Shown here: positions 30,846 through 38,193 of the stretch, piece by piece
Layout of the letters: every line of letters starts with the position of its first letter
Position numbering within the stretch: position 1 is the first letter of the stretch
Source of the DNA: Micrococcales bacterium
Lineage (GTDB): Bacteria; Actinomycetota; Actinomycetes; Actinomycetales; Cellulomonadaceae
Direction of reading: 5' to 3'
NCBI GenBank assembly: GCA_009777345.1
Contig: WRMB01000011.1
Coordinates: 1 to 64,000, forward strand
DNA: 64,000 nt
Notes under the pieces: model-generated
What the model was told of the DNA's origin: nothing
Database searches by the model: none
What the model saw: the letters and a program-made list of their open reading frames with translations, nothing else
Made by a program: the position numbers and the translations under genes

Positions 30846-31118
30846 TCATCGGGCCCCTGCCAGTACGTCGGTGCGTTCTGCCTGCGACAGAAGACCGCCC
30901 ATCGGGGACACCTCACGCATCTGGATCATGTCGCGCCCAAGACCGGTCAGCACCCGGTGCAGGCCATTCACGTCACCCCGGTCTACCAGCGACGCCCAGC
31001 GCTCCACGTTGCTGGCGTGCGGCTCACCGGTGGCTCCGGTCCGCTGCCGCTGGAGGTTACGGTCGATCGTCGGTCGCCACTGGTCCAGGCTGGCCCGTGT
31101 CAGCAGGCCCTGGGCCAC
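30846..31118 (-). pseudogene. C-terminal fragment of an unrelated protein
   Basis: Ninety in-frame codons reading ASLDQWRPTIDRN, TGEPHASNVERW and MREVSPMGGLL, with good codon use and a proper TGA. It is not DUF4132-like; upstream in the same frame the sequence changes abruptly to a DUF4132 relic. It resembles the C-terminus of a small actinobacterial protein family I cannot name with certainty. A GTG at 31118 could start a 90-residue product, but a truncated gene is more likely. Confidence 0.45.
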
Positions 31119-31470
31119 AGCACCGCGCAGGTGGGACGGTGGGCAGGGCCCGTACCGACGGGGCGGTAAGCGCGCCGTTGTCACCGCCCACTGCTTGGTC
31201 TCCTCGTCACCGTCACGCCACAGCGCGGTCAGGACCCGCTTGCGTCCGACTGCCGACCCGTCGTCCAGCACCAGACCCAGACGTTCGACCAACGAGCCGC
31301 CGCACCCCGCGCGGCTCGACCTCGGCGTACGCCACGACCGACTCGGCGACCATGTCGGCCACCAGAGCCAGGGTGTCGTGTGACCTGGCCATCCGCGGGG
31401 CCCAGTACAGGCAGCCGACCGCCGCGACCAGCTTCGTCCACAGCACCAACGCACGCGAACCATTTCCGGC
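31119..31470 (-). pseudogene. DUF4132 gene relic
   Basis: Two frames together match the N-terminal third of paralogue 5. One frame gives LVERLGLVLDDGSAVGRKR and ALWRDGDEETKQWAV, against LVERLGPVLDD and ALWRDGDAETKQWAV in paralogue 5. Another frame gives LALVADMVAESVVAYAEVE, against LALVAGMVAESVVAYAKVE. Even the leader is shared: the sequence around 31442-31465 recurs at 34866-34889 just upstream of paralogue 5. The remnant is therefore a deleted, frameshifted duplicate of that gene. Confidence 0.8.
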
Positions 31471-31477
31471 CTCGATC

Positions 31478-32356
31478 TCAGCCCAGCACCTCGAGGTCCC
31501 AGGTCAGAAGATCGAAGGTGTTCTCGAACTGGTCGCGTCGAGACCAGCAGCATGCGCAGTCAGCCGTCTGTTCGAGAAACTCCGCCGAGGCCGTGGCGGC
31601 CACATCAAGGCAACGTTCAGCAAAATGGGCCTTCACATCGGGGCGACGAAACCATTGCTCGACCACGGCTGCCCCTTCAGGGTTGCCGTAGAACGCATCA
31701 GTCAACCTCCGGTCCGCCAGAATCGGGCGCTCCATGATCGGGTGCTCCACGAAGTGGAGAAGCGACGGGAGGCTCCCCGCGCGCAGCCACAGCTCCAGCA
31801 GAGGAGCAAGATCGAAATGTCGCCTCATGAACATGACGAGAACAGAGTCGACACCGGGCGGATCTGGGTCCGAGTAACGCCCCTTGTCAAGGTTCGACAC
31901 CGACGGTGCATATCCGTACTCCGCCAGGCATACCTCGAAGAACGCTACGGACCAGCGCGACAGGATATCCCGGTCGCTCTTGTCCCAGGCTGGATCGCGC
32001 AGGTCGACCCCGCCCAGAGCGACCTCGTAGTCGAATCCGCAAGGACGGTACCCACTGATCATCTCGAGATGCCGGGGAAGAAAGTGCTTGATCTCATCGT
32101 GAAGAGTCCGTCGGTGGGCGAAGCCGTACCAGTCCGACGAGTGCGCCGAATCGTAGTACTCCGCGAGAAAGCTCGGCCCGATCTCGCGCACCGGAGTAGC
32201 CCGCAACCGTCTCAGAACCGATTCGCTCACACAGCAGTGCAGGCACACGTCCAGCTCGTAGGGCAGTGGACAGTCCCATCTCTCGTATGCCTCCGCCACG
32301 ATCGCGTCGAGTACTTCGCGACCCGCGACGGCTACATAAGGCTCGCGCTCCGTCAT
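31478..32356 (-). CDS. Conserved protein of unknown function
   Basis: A 292-residue soluble protein. Noteworthy segments are LDVCLHCCVSESVLRRL, GPSFLAEYYDSAH, LHDEIKHFLPRHLEMI and, near the C-terminus, DCACCWSRRDQF. The Cys pairs could bind metal. I recognise the pattern (CLHCC, then EYNDSA, then FLPRYLELI) from uncharacterised proteins in other bacteria but cannot name a family. The ATG at 32356 overlaps the stop of DUF4132 paralogue 5 by 4 bp, so the two are translationally coupled. Less GC-rich than its neighbours, which may indicate transfer. Confidence 0.7.
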   Translation of the reverse strand: MTEREPYVAVAGREVLDAIVAEAYERWDCPLPYELDVCLHCCVSESVLRRLRATPVREIGPSFLAEYYDSAHSSDWYGFAHRRTLHDEIKHFLPRHLEMISGYRPCGFDYEVALGGVDLRDPAWDKSDRDILSRWSVAFFEVCLAEYGYAPSVSNLDKGRYSDPDPPGVDSVLVMFMRRHFDLAPLLELWLRAGSLPSLLHFVEHPIMERPILADRRLTDAFYGNPEGAAVVEQWFRRPDVKAHFAERCLDVAATASAEFLEQTADCACCWSRRDQFENTFDLLTWDLEVLG

Positions 32357-34830
32357 GGCGCCTCCGCGGATGATCCCTGGTGACCGGCGGCCGCGATATC
32401 GCAGACGTCTGCCCACGTCTCGGTCAGAATAGCGGGGCTGATGCCACTGAGGGGCCAGGATGCTTTTCTTGTCCCGCGTCGGAACCACAGGCCAGCGAGG
32501 GTAACCACGTCTCCGACACGGGTGTAGCTGAGGTCTGCGGTGATCTGGGCGGCTGGGTAGAACTTCACGAAGTCAGAATCGGTTTCCTCGCGGAAACCGT
32601 GGCACTTCGCCAGCCTGCGAAAGACAGTGCGGTCCAGGGTGACACCGTTGAGCCTGGTCAGATCGTCCGCGGTCAGGACCAGCGGGTCGGTGCCCAGCTG
32701 GTCGAAGGGGGCGACGACCTCGTAGTCGGCCAGGTGAACCTGCCAGGCGCGGCGCTCGTCAGGGGTCAGCCTGGTCGAGTGGGCCAGACGCACTGTGCCG
32801 TCAGGGTGAAGGGTCACGGGGTGGTCGTGGACATCGGTGAGAGTCCCGTCAGCCAGCAGCCGGAACGGGCAGTTGGACTCGGCCACCCAGACCAGGCGGT
32901 GACCGAGCCGCGACATGACCGGATGGTCGGCGATCTGCTCGCGCCACTGCTGGACCGTCCACCGACGCCCCGCCGCCATGTGGTTGCGCAACCGTGGCGC
33001 CTGGATCTCCACGATGTCCTTCACCGCCGCCTTGGCCTGCGCGAACGCCATCTTCGCGGTGGCGACAGCAGCAGGGTCGTCGGTCGACCGCACGGGAGGC
33101 AGACCCCGCTGGACCCGTCCTGCCTGGTCGTGGACGGTCCAGGTCAGGTCATCGTTCAGGGTCGCCACGAACGACCGCGGACCATAGCTGAGCCGCAACC
33201 GTCCGGCGGTGTCCAGACCGGCGTCGGGCACCGACTGGTCGAACATCTCCCACACAGGTACGCCTCGCCGGGCCGCCAGCGCGTCACTCACCTCACGGGC
33301 GTGCGCGACCAGCCTCCAGCGCCGCAACCTGTCCCCCAGCGTGCTGAGCAGCTGGACCGACACGGCGTCACCGACCCACGCCAACAGCTCGATGAGGGCC
33401 TTGGCCTGGCTCTCCCGGCGGGCCCAGGTGTCCAGGTACTCGGCGACCGGCCCGGCGACGTCCCTGGCTCCGAACGCCGCGACCAGGGCCAGCATCCCCT
33501 TGGAATACCCGGCGGACCCGCCTGGCCGTTCCAGGTGACGCCGCAGGATGGTGGCGCGGATCTCGTCAGGGGTCTTGCCGGTGAACCGGCCTGAGTGCCC
33601 GGGGCTGGTCGCGTACTGGCACACCTTGTCGGCGTGGGCTGATGCCGCGGCCATCGCCTCGTCGACCGGTCGCGGCTCGGTGTCGTCGGCGATCCAGGCA
33701 CGCAGGAGGGCGTCGGCGAACACCTGGGCCGACGCCGGGTCGAGCAGGCTGGCCGCGGTGCGCAAGGCAGCTGCTGGCTCGATGCGCTTGGACTGCACCG
33801 CCAGGTGCACCCACCAGTGCCACACCACGTCGGGCACCCGACCCAGGTCGGCCCAGCGCAGCGGGGGCAGGCCCTCGACCACCCGCGCCACTCCCCTCGG
33901 CAGGCCGTTCGGGATGCCAGCACGTGCGGTCGTCTCGATCCCATCACGTCCTGGCGGGGTGACGACCAGGGCTGGTGACCACTGCACGGGCAGGGCCCGC
34001 ACCGACGGGGCGGCGTCAGCCAGCGCTATGGTCACCGCCCACTGCTTGGTCTCCGCGTCACCGTCGCGCCACAGCGCGGTCAGGGCCCGCTTGCGTCGGG
34101 CTGCCGACCCGTCGACCGCGAGGCGTCGTCGCGTGTCGTCCAGCACCGGACCCAGACGTTCTACCAGCGTGTCAGGGCCGATGTAACCGTTACCGCGCTC
34201 GAACCCTCCCGCTTCACGTTCGACCTTGGCGTACGCCACGACCGACTCGGCGACCATACCTGCCACCAGAGCCAGGGTGGCGTCGCCGACCCAGTGCAGG
34301 CGGTCGACCGCCCCGAGCAGCTCGTCCACACTCGCTGCCTGCCACCACCCGACCAGTGCGTCCCAGTGCTGGCACACCGCCTGGTCGAAACCAGGCGCGG
34401 CAAACAGGTCCTGGCCGCAACCGAAAAACGCTCCCCGCACGAGCGCCCCGACCTCGTCGACCCCACCAGCCGTCAGGACTGCCTCCAGCACGACGACCGA
34501 CGGCAGGCTGTCGCCGAAGCACCACAGCACCGCGTTGAACCAGGACGGGAGCACATCGTCGTCGTCGTACCAAAGGGTCGGGCCGACGAGCTGCCCTACC
34601 CGGACAAGAACTTCCGGCTGGTCGGCTGTCCGATGCAGGCACTCGGAGACACCCGCCCGGTCGTCCGGCCAGTCGTCAGGCCCTGACGGCGGCGCGGCAC
34701 CACCAGCCAGGAACGCTCGGGCCTGCTCCGCCGAGCCGGGGTCGTCTGGGTACAAGAACCCGGCGAGCCTGGCGACAGCCGACTCGTGGACGGCGCTGGC
34801 CGCGCTCACGTCGCTCGGCGTGGGCACCAT
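32353..34830 (-). CDS. DUF4132 protein, paralogue 5
   Basis: An 825-residue DUF4132 protein with LRWADLGRVPDVVWHWW, KGMLALVAAFGARDVAG, SYGPRSFVATLNDDLTW, DHPVMSRLGHRLVW, LAHSTRLTPDERRAW and YEVVAPFDQLGTDPL. The ATG at 34830 (MVPTPSDVSAAS) has AGGAGGG upstream. It is the first gene of the accessory block and is coupled to the 292-residue protein gene. Two relics in the window (31.1-31.5 kb and about 35.0 kb) are closest to this gene, so it appears to have been duplicated and decayed more than once. Confidence 0.85.
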   Translation of the reverse strand: MVPTPSDVSAASAVHESAVARLAGFLYPDDPGSAEQARAFLAGGAAPPSGPDDWPDDRAGVSECLHRTADQPEVLVRVGQLVGPTLWYDDDDVLPSWFNAVLWCFGDSLPSVVVLEAVLTAGGVDEVGALVRGAFFGCGQDLFAAPGFDQAVCQHWDALVGWWQAASVDELLGAVDRLHWVGDATLALVAGMVAESVVAYAKVEREAGGFERGNGYIGPDTLVERLGPVLDDTRRRLAVDGSAARRKRALTALWRDGDAETKQWAVTIALADAAPSVRALPVQWSPALVVTPPGRDGIETTARAGIPNGLPRGVARVVEGLPPLRWADLGRVPDVVWHWWVHLAVQSKRIEPAAALRTAASLLDPASAQVFADALLRAWIADDTEPRPVDEAMAAASAHADKVCQYATSPGHSGRFTGKTPDEIRATILRRHLERPGGSAGYSKGMLALVAAFGARDVAGPVAEYLDTWARRESQAKALIELLAWVGDAVSVQLLSTLGDRLRRWRLVAHAREVSDALAARRGVPVWEMFDQSVPDAGLDTAGRLRLSYGPRSFVATLNDDLTWTVHDQAGRVQRGLPPVRSTDDPAAVATAKMAFAQAKAAVKDIVEIQAPRLRNHMAAGRRWTVQQWREQIADHPVMSRLGHRLVWVAESNCPFRLLADGTLTDVHDHPVTLHPDGTVRLAHSTRLTPDERRAWQVHLADYEVVAPFDQLGTDPLVLTADDLTRLNGVTLDRTVFRRLAKCHGFREETDSDFVKFYPAAQITADLSYTRVGDVVTLAGLWFRRGTRKASWPLSGISPAILTETWADVCDIAAAGHQGSSAEAP

Positions 34831-34944
34831 GGTGAGATCCCTCCTGTCCCGGCGATGGTAGCCAGCCAGCACCAACGCACACGAACCATTTGACGCACCG
34901 ACAGCGCCGTCACTCTCCTGCCTCCGGAGCAGAGACGATGGCGC

Positions 34945-35005
34945 TTAGGTGGACCGCACGGGAAGCGGATCGCGCCGGACGCGTCCTGCCTGGTCGTGGA
35001 CGACG
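34945..35005 (-). pseudogene. Short DUF4132 gene relic
   Basis: On the minus strand this reads VVHDQAGRVRRDPLPVRST and then a stop, matching TVHDQAGRVQRGLPPVRST inside paralogue 5. The DNA matches the segment near 33078-33138. It is an orphan piece of a duplicated gene lying between paralogue 5 and a family-A palindrome. Confidence 0.75.
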
Positions 35006-35093
35006 GCACCCTGTAGCCGACGATTCAGGACAGTTGGAGCTTCTCGGTGTAGAACGAGTGGATCCTAGCCAGGGAAAAACGGCGGCCCCGCCA

Positions 35094-35162
35094 CCAGTTT
35101 GATACTTTGGTCGCCGATTCGAGAGTTTTACTCTCGAATCGGCGACCAAAGTATCGAACTGG
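35094..35162. repeat. Family-A palindrome, copy 2 (near-perfect, 69 bp)
   Basis: Left arm 35094-35115 and right arm 35141-35162 are 22 bases each and pair with a single mismatch around the invariant 25-bp core (35116-35140, TTT loop). The whole forms a stem of about 33 bp. It lies between the DUF4132 block and the 147-residue protein gene, 20 bp past that gene's stop. Confidence 0.92.
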
Positions 35163-35182
35163 GACCGAAGATCCGGAACCGG

Positions 35183-35626
35183 CTACTCCAGGAGAGTTCG
35201 GATCGTTCTCTTCACATCTTCGTCCACGTCGTCTCGCTCCCCTGCTTTTCGCAGAAGATCGATGTACTCCTGCCTGCCGGGACACGCGGGGTCATTGATG
35301 ATCCGGCGAAGCATCCACACCGTGTGGGACGTCGGGCGCCGCTCCAGAGAGCTGACCAGCAGGTTCTCGTACCCACCCCCGTAGAACCTTTCTACAAAGT
35401 GCACCAGTGGGCCCGGGCTACCGAAGTCTATATCGGGGTTATTCTCTATCAGCCTGATCACCGGACCGACGAATATCGAAGGATCATCAAAACTGTTGAA
35501 CTCTCCTACTGCCTCGCACGCTGTGCTCTCAAAATCGTCCGACCTCGCGCTGCCCTGCAACCGTCCGACAAGTTGCTCTGCGTCATCCAGGTAGCGGCTC
35601 TCGTCGAAGGCACCTCGGGAATCCAT
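35183..35626 (-). CDS. Small acidic protein, possibly immunity-like
   Basis: A 147-residue acidic, helical, cytosolic protein (DDAEQLVGRLQGS, FGSPGPLVHFVERFY, TSHTVWMLRRIIND, ending RTIRTLLE). The pattern resembles short proteins often found beside polymorphic-toxin or immunity clusters, but I cannot assign a family. The ATG directly follows the zapE TAG without any gap, so translation is probably coupled to zapE. A family-A palindrome follows the stop and may end the transcript. Confidence 0.65.
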   Translation of the reverse strand: MDSRGAFDESRYLDDAEQLVGRLQGSARSDDFESTACEAVGEFNSFDDPSIFVGPVIRLIENNPDIDFGSPGPLVHFVERFYGGGYENLLVSSLERRPTSHTVWMLRRIINDPACPGRQEYIDLLRKAGERDDVDEDVKRTIRTLLE

Positions 35627-36691
35627 CTATGTCAGCTCCTTACGGTCTGCGGGGACCAGGGCGGCGCCGTCGGCGGCCAGGGCACCCAGGCGGGACAGGG
35701 CGCGGTAGTACTTCTTGCGGTAGCCGCCGCGCAGCATCTCGGGGGTGAACAGGCCGTGCTCGCCGCTGCCGCCGAGCAGGACCGGGACGTCGCGGTCGTA
35801 CAGGCGGTCCACCAGGACCACCAGGCGCAGGGCGCGGGCCTGGTCGTCCACCGGGCCGACGCCGGTGAGACCGACGAGGGTGACGCCGTCCAGCAGGGCG
35901 CCGTAGCGCGACGGGTGGACGCGGGCCAGGTGGTCGCCCAGGGCCTCGAACCTGTCCAGGGTGGCGCCGGGGTGGTCCGTCACGGTCGCGGTGACGACCG
36001 CGTCGGGCAGCGGCGGTTCGTCGGTGCGCACCGGGCGGCGGCGGTAGTCCTCGCCGTCGATGCGCAGCACCTCGAAGCGGTCGGCCAGGCTCTGGATCTC
36101 CCGGACGAAGTCCTCCGCGGCGAAACGGCCCTCGCCCAGGGCCTCCGGCAGGGTGTTCGACGTCGCCGCGACCGCCACCCCGCGGTCGGCCAGCTCCCGG
36201 ACCAGGCGGGTGACCAGCAGGGTGTCCCCCGGGTCGTCGAGCTCGAACTCGTCGATCGCGACCAGACGGTGCTTGGCCAGCGCTTCGACCGTGGCGGCAA
36301 ACCCGAGCGCCCCCACCAGGTGGGTGAACTCCACGAACGTCCCGTAGGCCGTCTCGGTACGGCCCACCGCGTGCGCCAGCGCGGCGAGCAGGTGCGTCTT
36401 GCCCACCCCGAACCCGCCGTCCAGGTACACCGCGGGCGGTACCACCCGTCGCAGCCGGGCCCGCAGGCCCCGGTTCGCGGGCCGGGACACCTGGTAGGCG
36501 ATCTCGCGCAGCCGCAGCCGGGCGGCCGCCTGGGACGGGTGCGACGGGTCAGCGTGGTACGACTCGAACGACGCCGCGGCGAAGTGCCGCGGCGGTTCGA
36601 GCTGGGCGACCAGCCGGTCGGCGGGCACCTGCGGGACGCGGTCGGTCAGCCGACCGGGACCCGTCCCACCGGGACGCTGCACAGGTTCCAC
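35627..36691 (-). CDS. zapE: Cell division protein ZapE (AFG1-like ATPase)
   Basis: A 354-residue AFG1/LACE1-type P-loop ATPase. Walker A is GGFGVGKTHLLAAL and Walker B LVAIDEFELDDPGDT; SNTLPEALGEGRF follows. ZapE interacts with the Z-ring in E. coli; in actinobacteria the role is presumed similar but untested. A GTG at 36691 is used as start; other in-frame GTGs nearby are possible. Followed without gap by the 147-residue protein gene. Confidence 0.87.
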   Translation of the reverse strand: MEPVQRPGGTGPGRLTDRVPQVPADRLVAQLEPPRHFAAASFESYHADPSHPSQAAARLRLREIAYQVSRPANRGLRARLRRVVPPAVYLDGGFGVGKTHLLAALAHAVGRTETAYGTFVEFTHLVGALGFAATVEALAKHRLVAIDEFELDDPGDTLLVTRLVRELADRGVAVAATSNTLPEALGEGRFAAEDFVREIQSLADRFEVLRIDGEDYRRRPVRTDEPPLPDAVVTATVTDHPGATLDRFEALGDHLARVHPSRYGALLDGVTLVGLTGVGPVDDQARALRLVVLVDRLYDRDVPVLLGGSGEHGLFTPEMLRGGYRKKYYRALSRLGALAADGAALVPADRKELT

Positions 36692-36801
36692 AGCCGCCAG
36701 AATAGGTCACCTTGCACACAGGCTGGGCGTCAGGCGTCGCCCGCCCGAGAGCGGCCCCCCCGGTGCCGGCCCTGCACTCCGGCACAGGCAGAGCCGGGGT
36801 C

Positions 36802-36841
36802 GAGCAGCCCGGAAGAATTTCACCCCCGGGCTACCCGGCTC
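36802..36841 (-). terminator. Family-B hairpin, copy 1
   Basis: On the minus strand this is a stem beginning GAGCCGGGTAG and CCGG, a GGGTGAAATTC loop, and a returning CCGGGCT arm that ends imperfectly. It begins 3 bp after the stop of the VOC gene, as expected for a transcript end. There is no U-tract. The same loop and stem occur at 48968-49012 in the opposite orientation. Confidence 0.6.
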
Positions 36842-36844
36842 TTG

Positions 36845-37240
36845 TCACCCGGCAAGGAAGGCCGACTTGAACTCAGGGGCTGGTTCGATATCAGCATAGA
36901 TATAGAGGCTGACACCGTTCGGGTCCAGCACCGCAAACCCTCTGTCCCCCCACGGATGGTCCTCCGGGGCGCCCTGCGGGGTGAGGCCGAGCTCGATCAG
37001 GCACCGGTACTCGTCGTCCACGTCCTCGACGCAGAAGTTGTAGGTCAGCCCGGCCGTCTGGCAGACCGTCATACCCTCTTGCGGCTCCATGAACTGCACC
37101 GACAGACCCTTGCCGAACTCCAGGTTGATGTACCAGCCGCAGTCAAAGACCAACCGTGCGCCGAAATACTTCTGATAGAAGTCACGGGACTCTGCGACGT
37201 GTGACGTGACGATGGCGGGCGATGCCGACGACGGACGCAT
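36845..37240 (-). CDS. VOC-fold (glyoxalase/bleomycin-resistance-like) protein
   Basis: A 131-residue single vicinal-oxygen-chelate module: SRDFYQKYFGARLVFD, YNFCVEDVDDEY and FAVLDPNGVSLYIY. Metal or ligand unknown. The ATG at 37240 is preceded by AGGAGGTTTC, a very strong site. It is divergent from an AraC-type regulator over 217 bp, a pairing that suggests the regulator controls it. A family-B hairpin follows the stop. Confidence 0.82.
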   Translation of the reverse strand: MRPSSASPAIVTSHVAESRDFYQKYFGARLVFDCGWYINLEFGKGLSVQFMEPQEGMTVCQTAGLTYNFCVEDVDDEYRCLIELGLTPQGAPEDHPWGDRGFAVLDPNGVSLYIYADIEPAPEFKSAFLAG

Positions 37241-37457
37241 GAAACCTCCTGGTACGACTGAACGAGACTGGTGGCCCAGACATGGCTGTGTGACCACTGG
37301 TTCCATCCTGGTGCGAGACAGTGGTCGTGTCTTGAACGAATCGGCCAACCCTGCTGCTGCTACCGCTGCGCACTGGATGCTGAAGACACCGCCCGGACGA
37401 AGATCCACCGGGGCCTCGTCGTAGAATGATGAGCCGGAACACGGCAGGAAGGACGCA

Positions 37458-38144
37458 ATGATCAGGTATCGGTCCTGGCCAGGCCGGGTCTCCCCGGGAA
37501 CGCTGTGGCGTGTGGCCTCGGACGAACCCGACCATATGGTCCTCCCCGACGGGGTCATGGACTTGATCTGGTCGGACGAGCGGCTGCTGTTCGCCGGACC
37601 AGACATCACCGCTGCACCAGTGACCTTCCCGGCGGGCACTGTCACCTGGGGACTACGCCTGCCGCCCGGGCTGGCCCACGCTCTGTTCGGCATCCCCGCC
37701 TGCGAGCTCACCGGCCAGCGCATCGACCTGGCCGATCTGGCCCGCCTCCCGGCTTCGATGATCGACGCCGCCTACCACGACCCGGCCGCCGCTCTGGACT
37801 CTCTGGTGCAGCTGCTCCTCGGGCGCGCTGCCGTCAATCCCGAAGACCTCGCCCTGGCCGCGTCCCTCGATCGTGCCGCACGCTCCGGCCGCGACGTCCA
37901 CAGCATCGCCGCCCAGCACCACCTCTCTGAACGCTCGTTGCGACGGCTGAGCGACCGGCTGTTCGGGTACGGACCGAAAACTCTGGCGCTGATCCATCGG
38001 TTCCAGAACGGCCTGCGTCTCGCCCGGTCTGGCATCCCTCTCAGCCACGCTGCGGTGGCTGCCGGGTACGCCGACCAGTCCCACTTCGCCCGAGAGACCA
38101 GAAGGCTCACCGGAACGACCCTCAAGGTCTTGCTCCACCAATAG
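37458..38144 (+). CDS. AraC-family transcriptional regulator
   Basis: A 228-residue regulator. The N-terminal half (MVLPDGVMDLIWSDERLL, TVTWGLRLPPG) is the short cupin-like sensor seen in this AraC subgroup. The C-terminal double helix-turn-helix includes HHLSERSLRRLSDRLFGYGP and AAGYADQSHFARETRRLTG. The ATG at 37458 has AGGAAGGA upstream. Divergent from the VOC gene, its likely target; the inducer is unknown. Confidence 0.87.
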   Translation: MIRYRSWPGRVSPGTLWRVASDEPDHMVLPDGVMDLIWSDERLLFAGPDITAAPVTFPAGTVTWGLRLPPGLAHALFGIPACELTGQRIDLADLARLPASMIDAAYHDPAAALDSLVQLLLGRAAVNPEDLALAASLDRAARSGRDVHSIAAQHHLSERSLRRLSDRLFGYGPKTLALIHRFQNGLRLARSGIPLSHAAVAAGYADQSHFARETRRLTGTTLKVLLHQ

Positions 38145-38193
38145 GCGAAGCATCCCGCCTCAGGCCGAACTGTCGCAACGGACGGGACGACTG

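Noticed and set aside
30846..31553. A single 235-codon gene
   Set aside because: The frame joins a non-homologous C-terminus to a DUF4132 relic and then to sequence antisense to a neighbouring gene; treated as two pseudogene parts.
11098..34830. CRISPR, restriction-modification or known abortive-infection system
   Set aside because: No repeat-spacer array, methylase, nuclease or reverse transcriptase motif was found; a defence role stays hypothetical.
35094..35162. Family-A palindrome as an ordinary rho-independent terminator
   Set aside because: The 69-bp symmetry, the identical core in three places and lack of a U-tract go beyond what a terminator needs; a termination effect is still possible.
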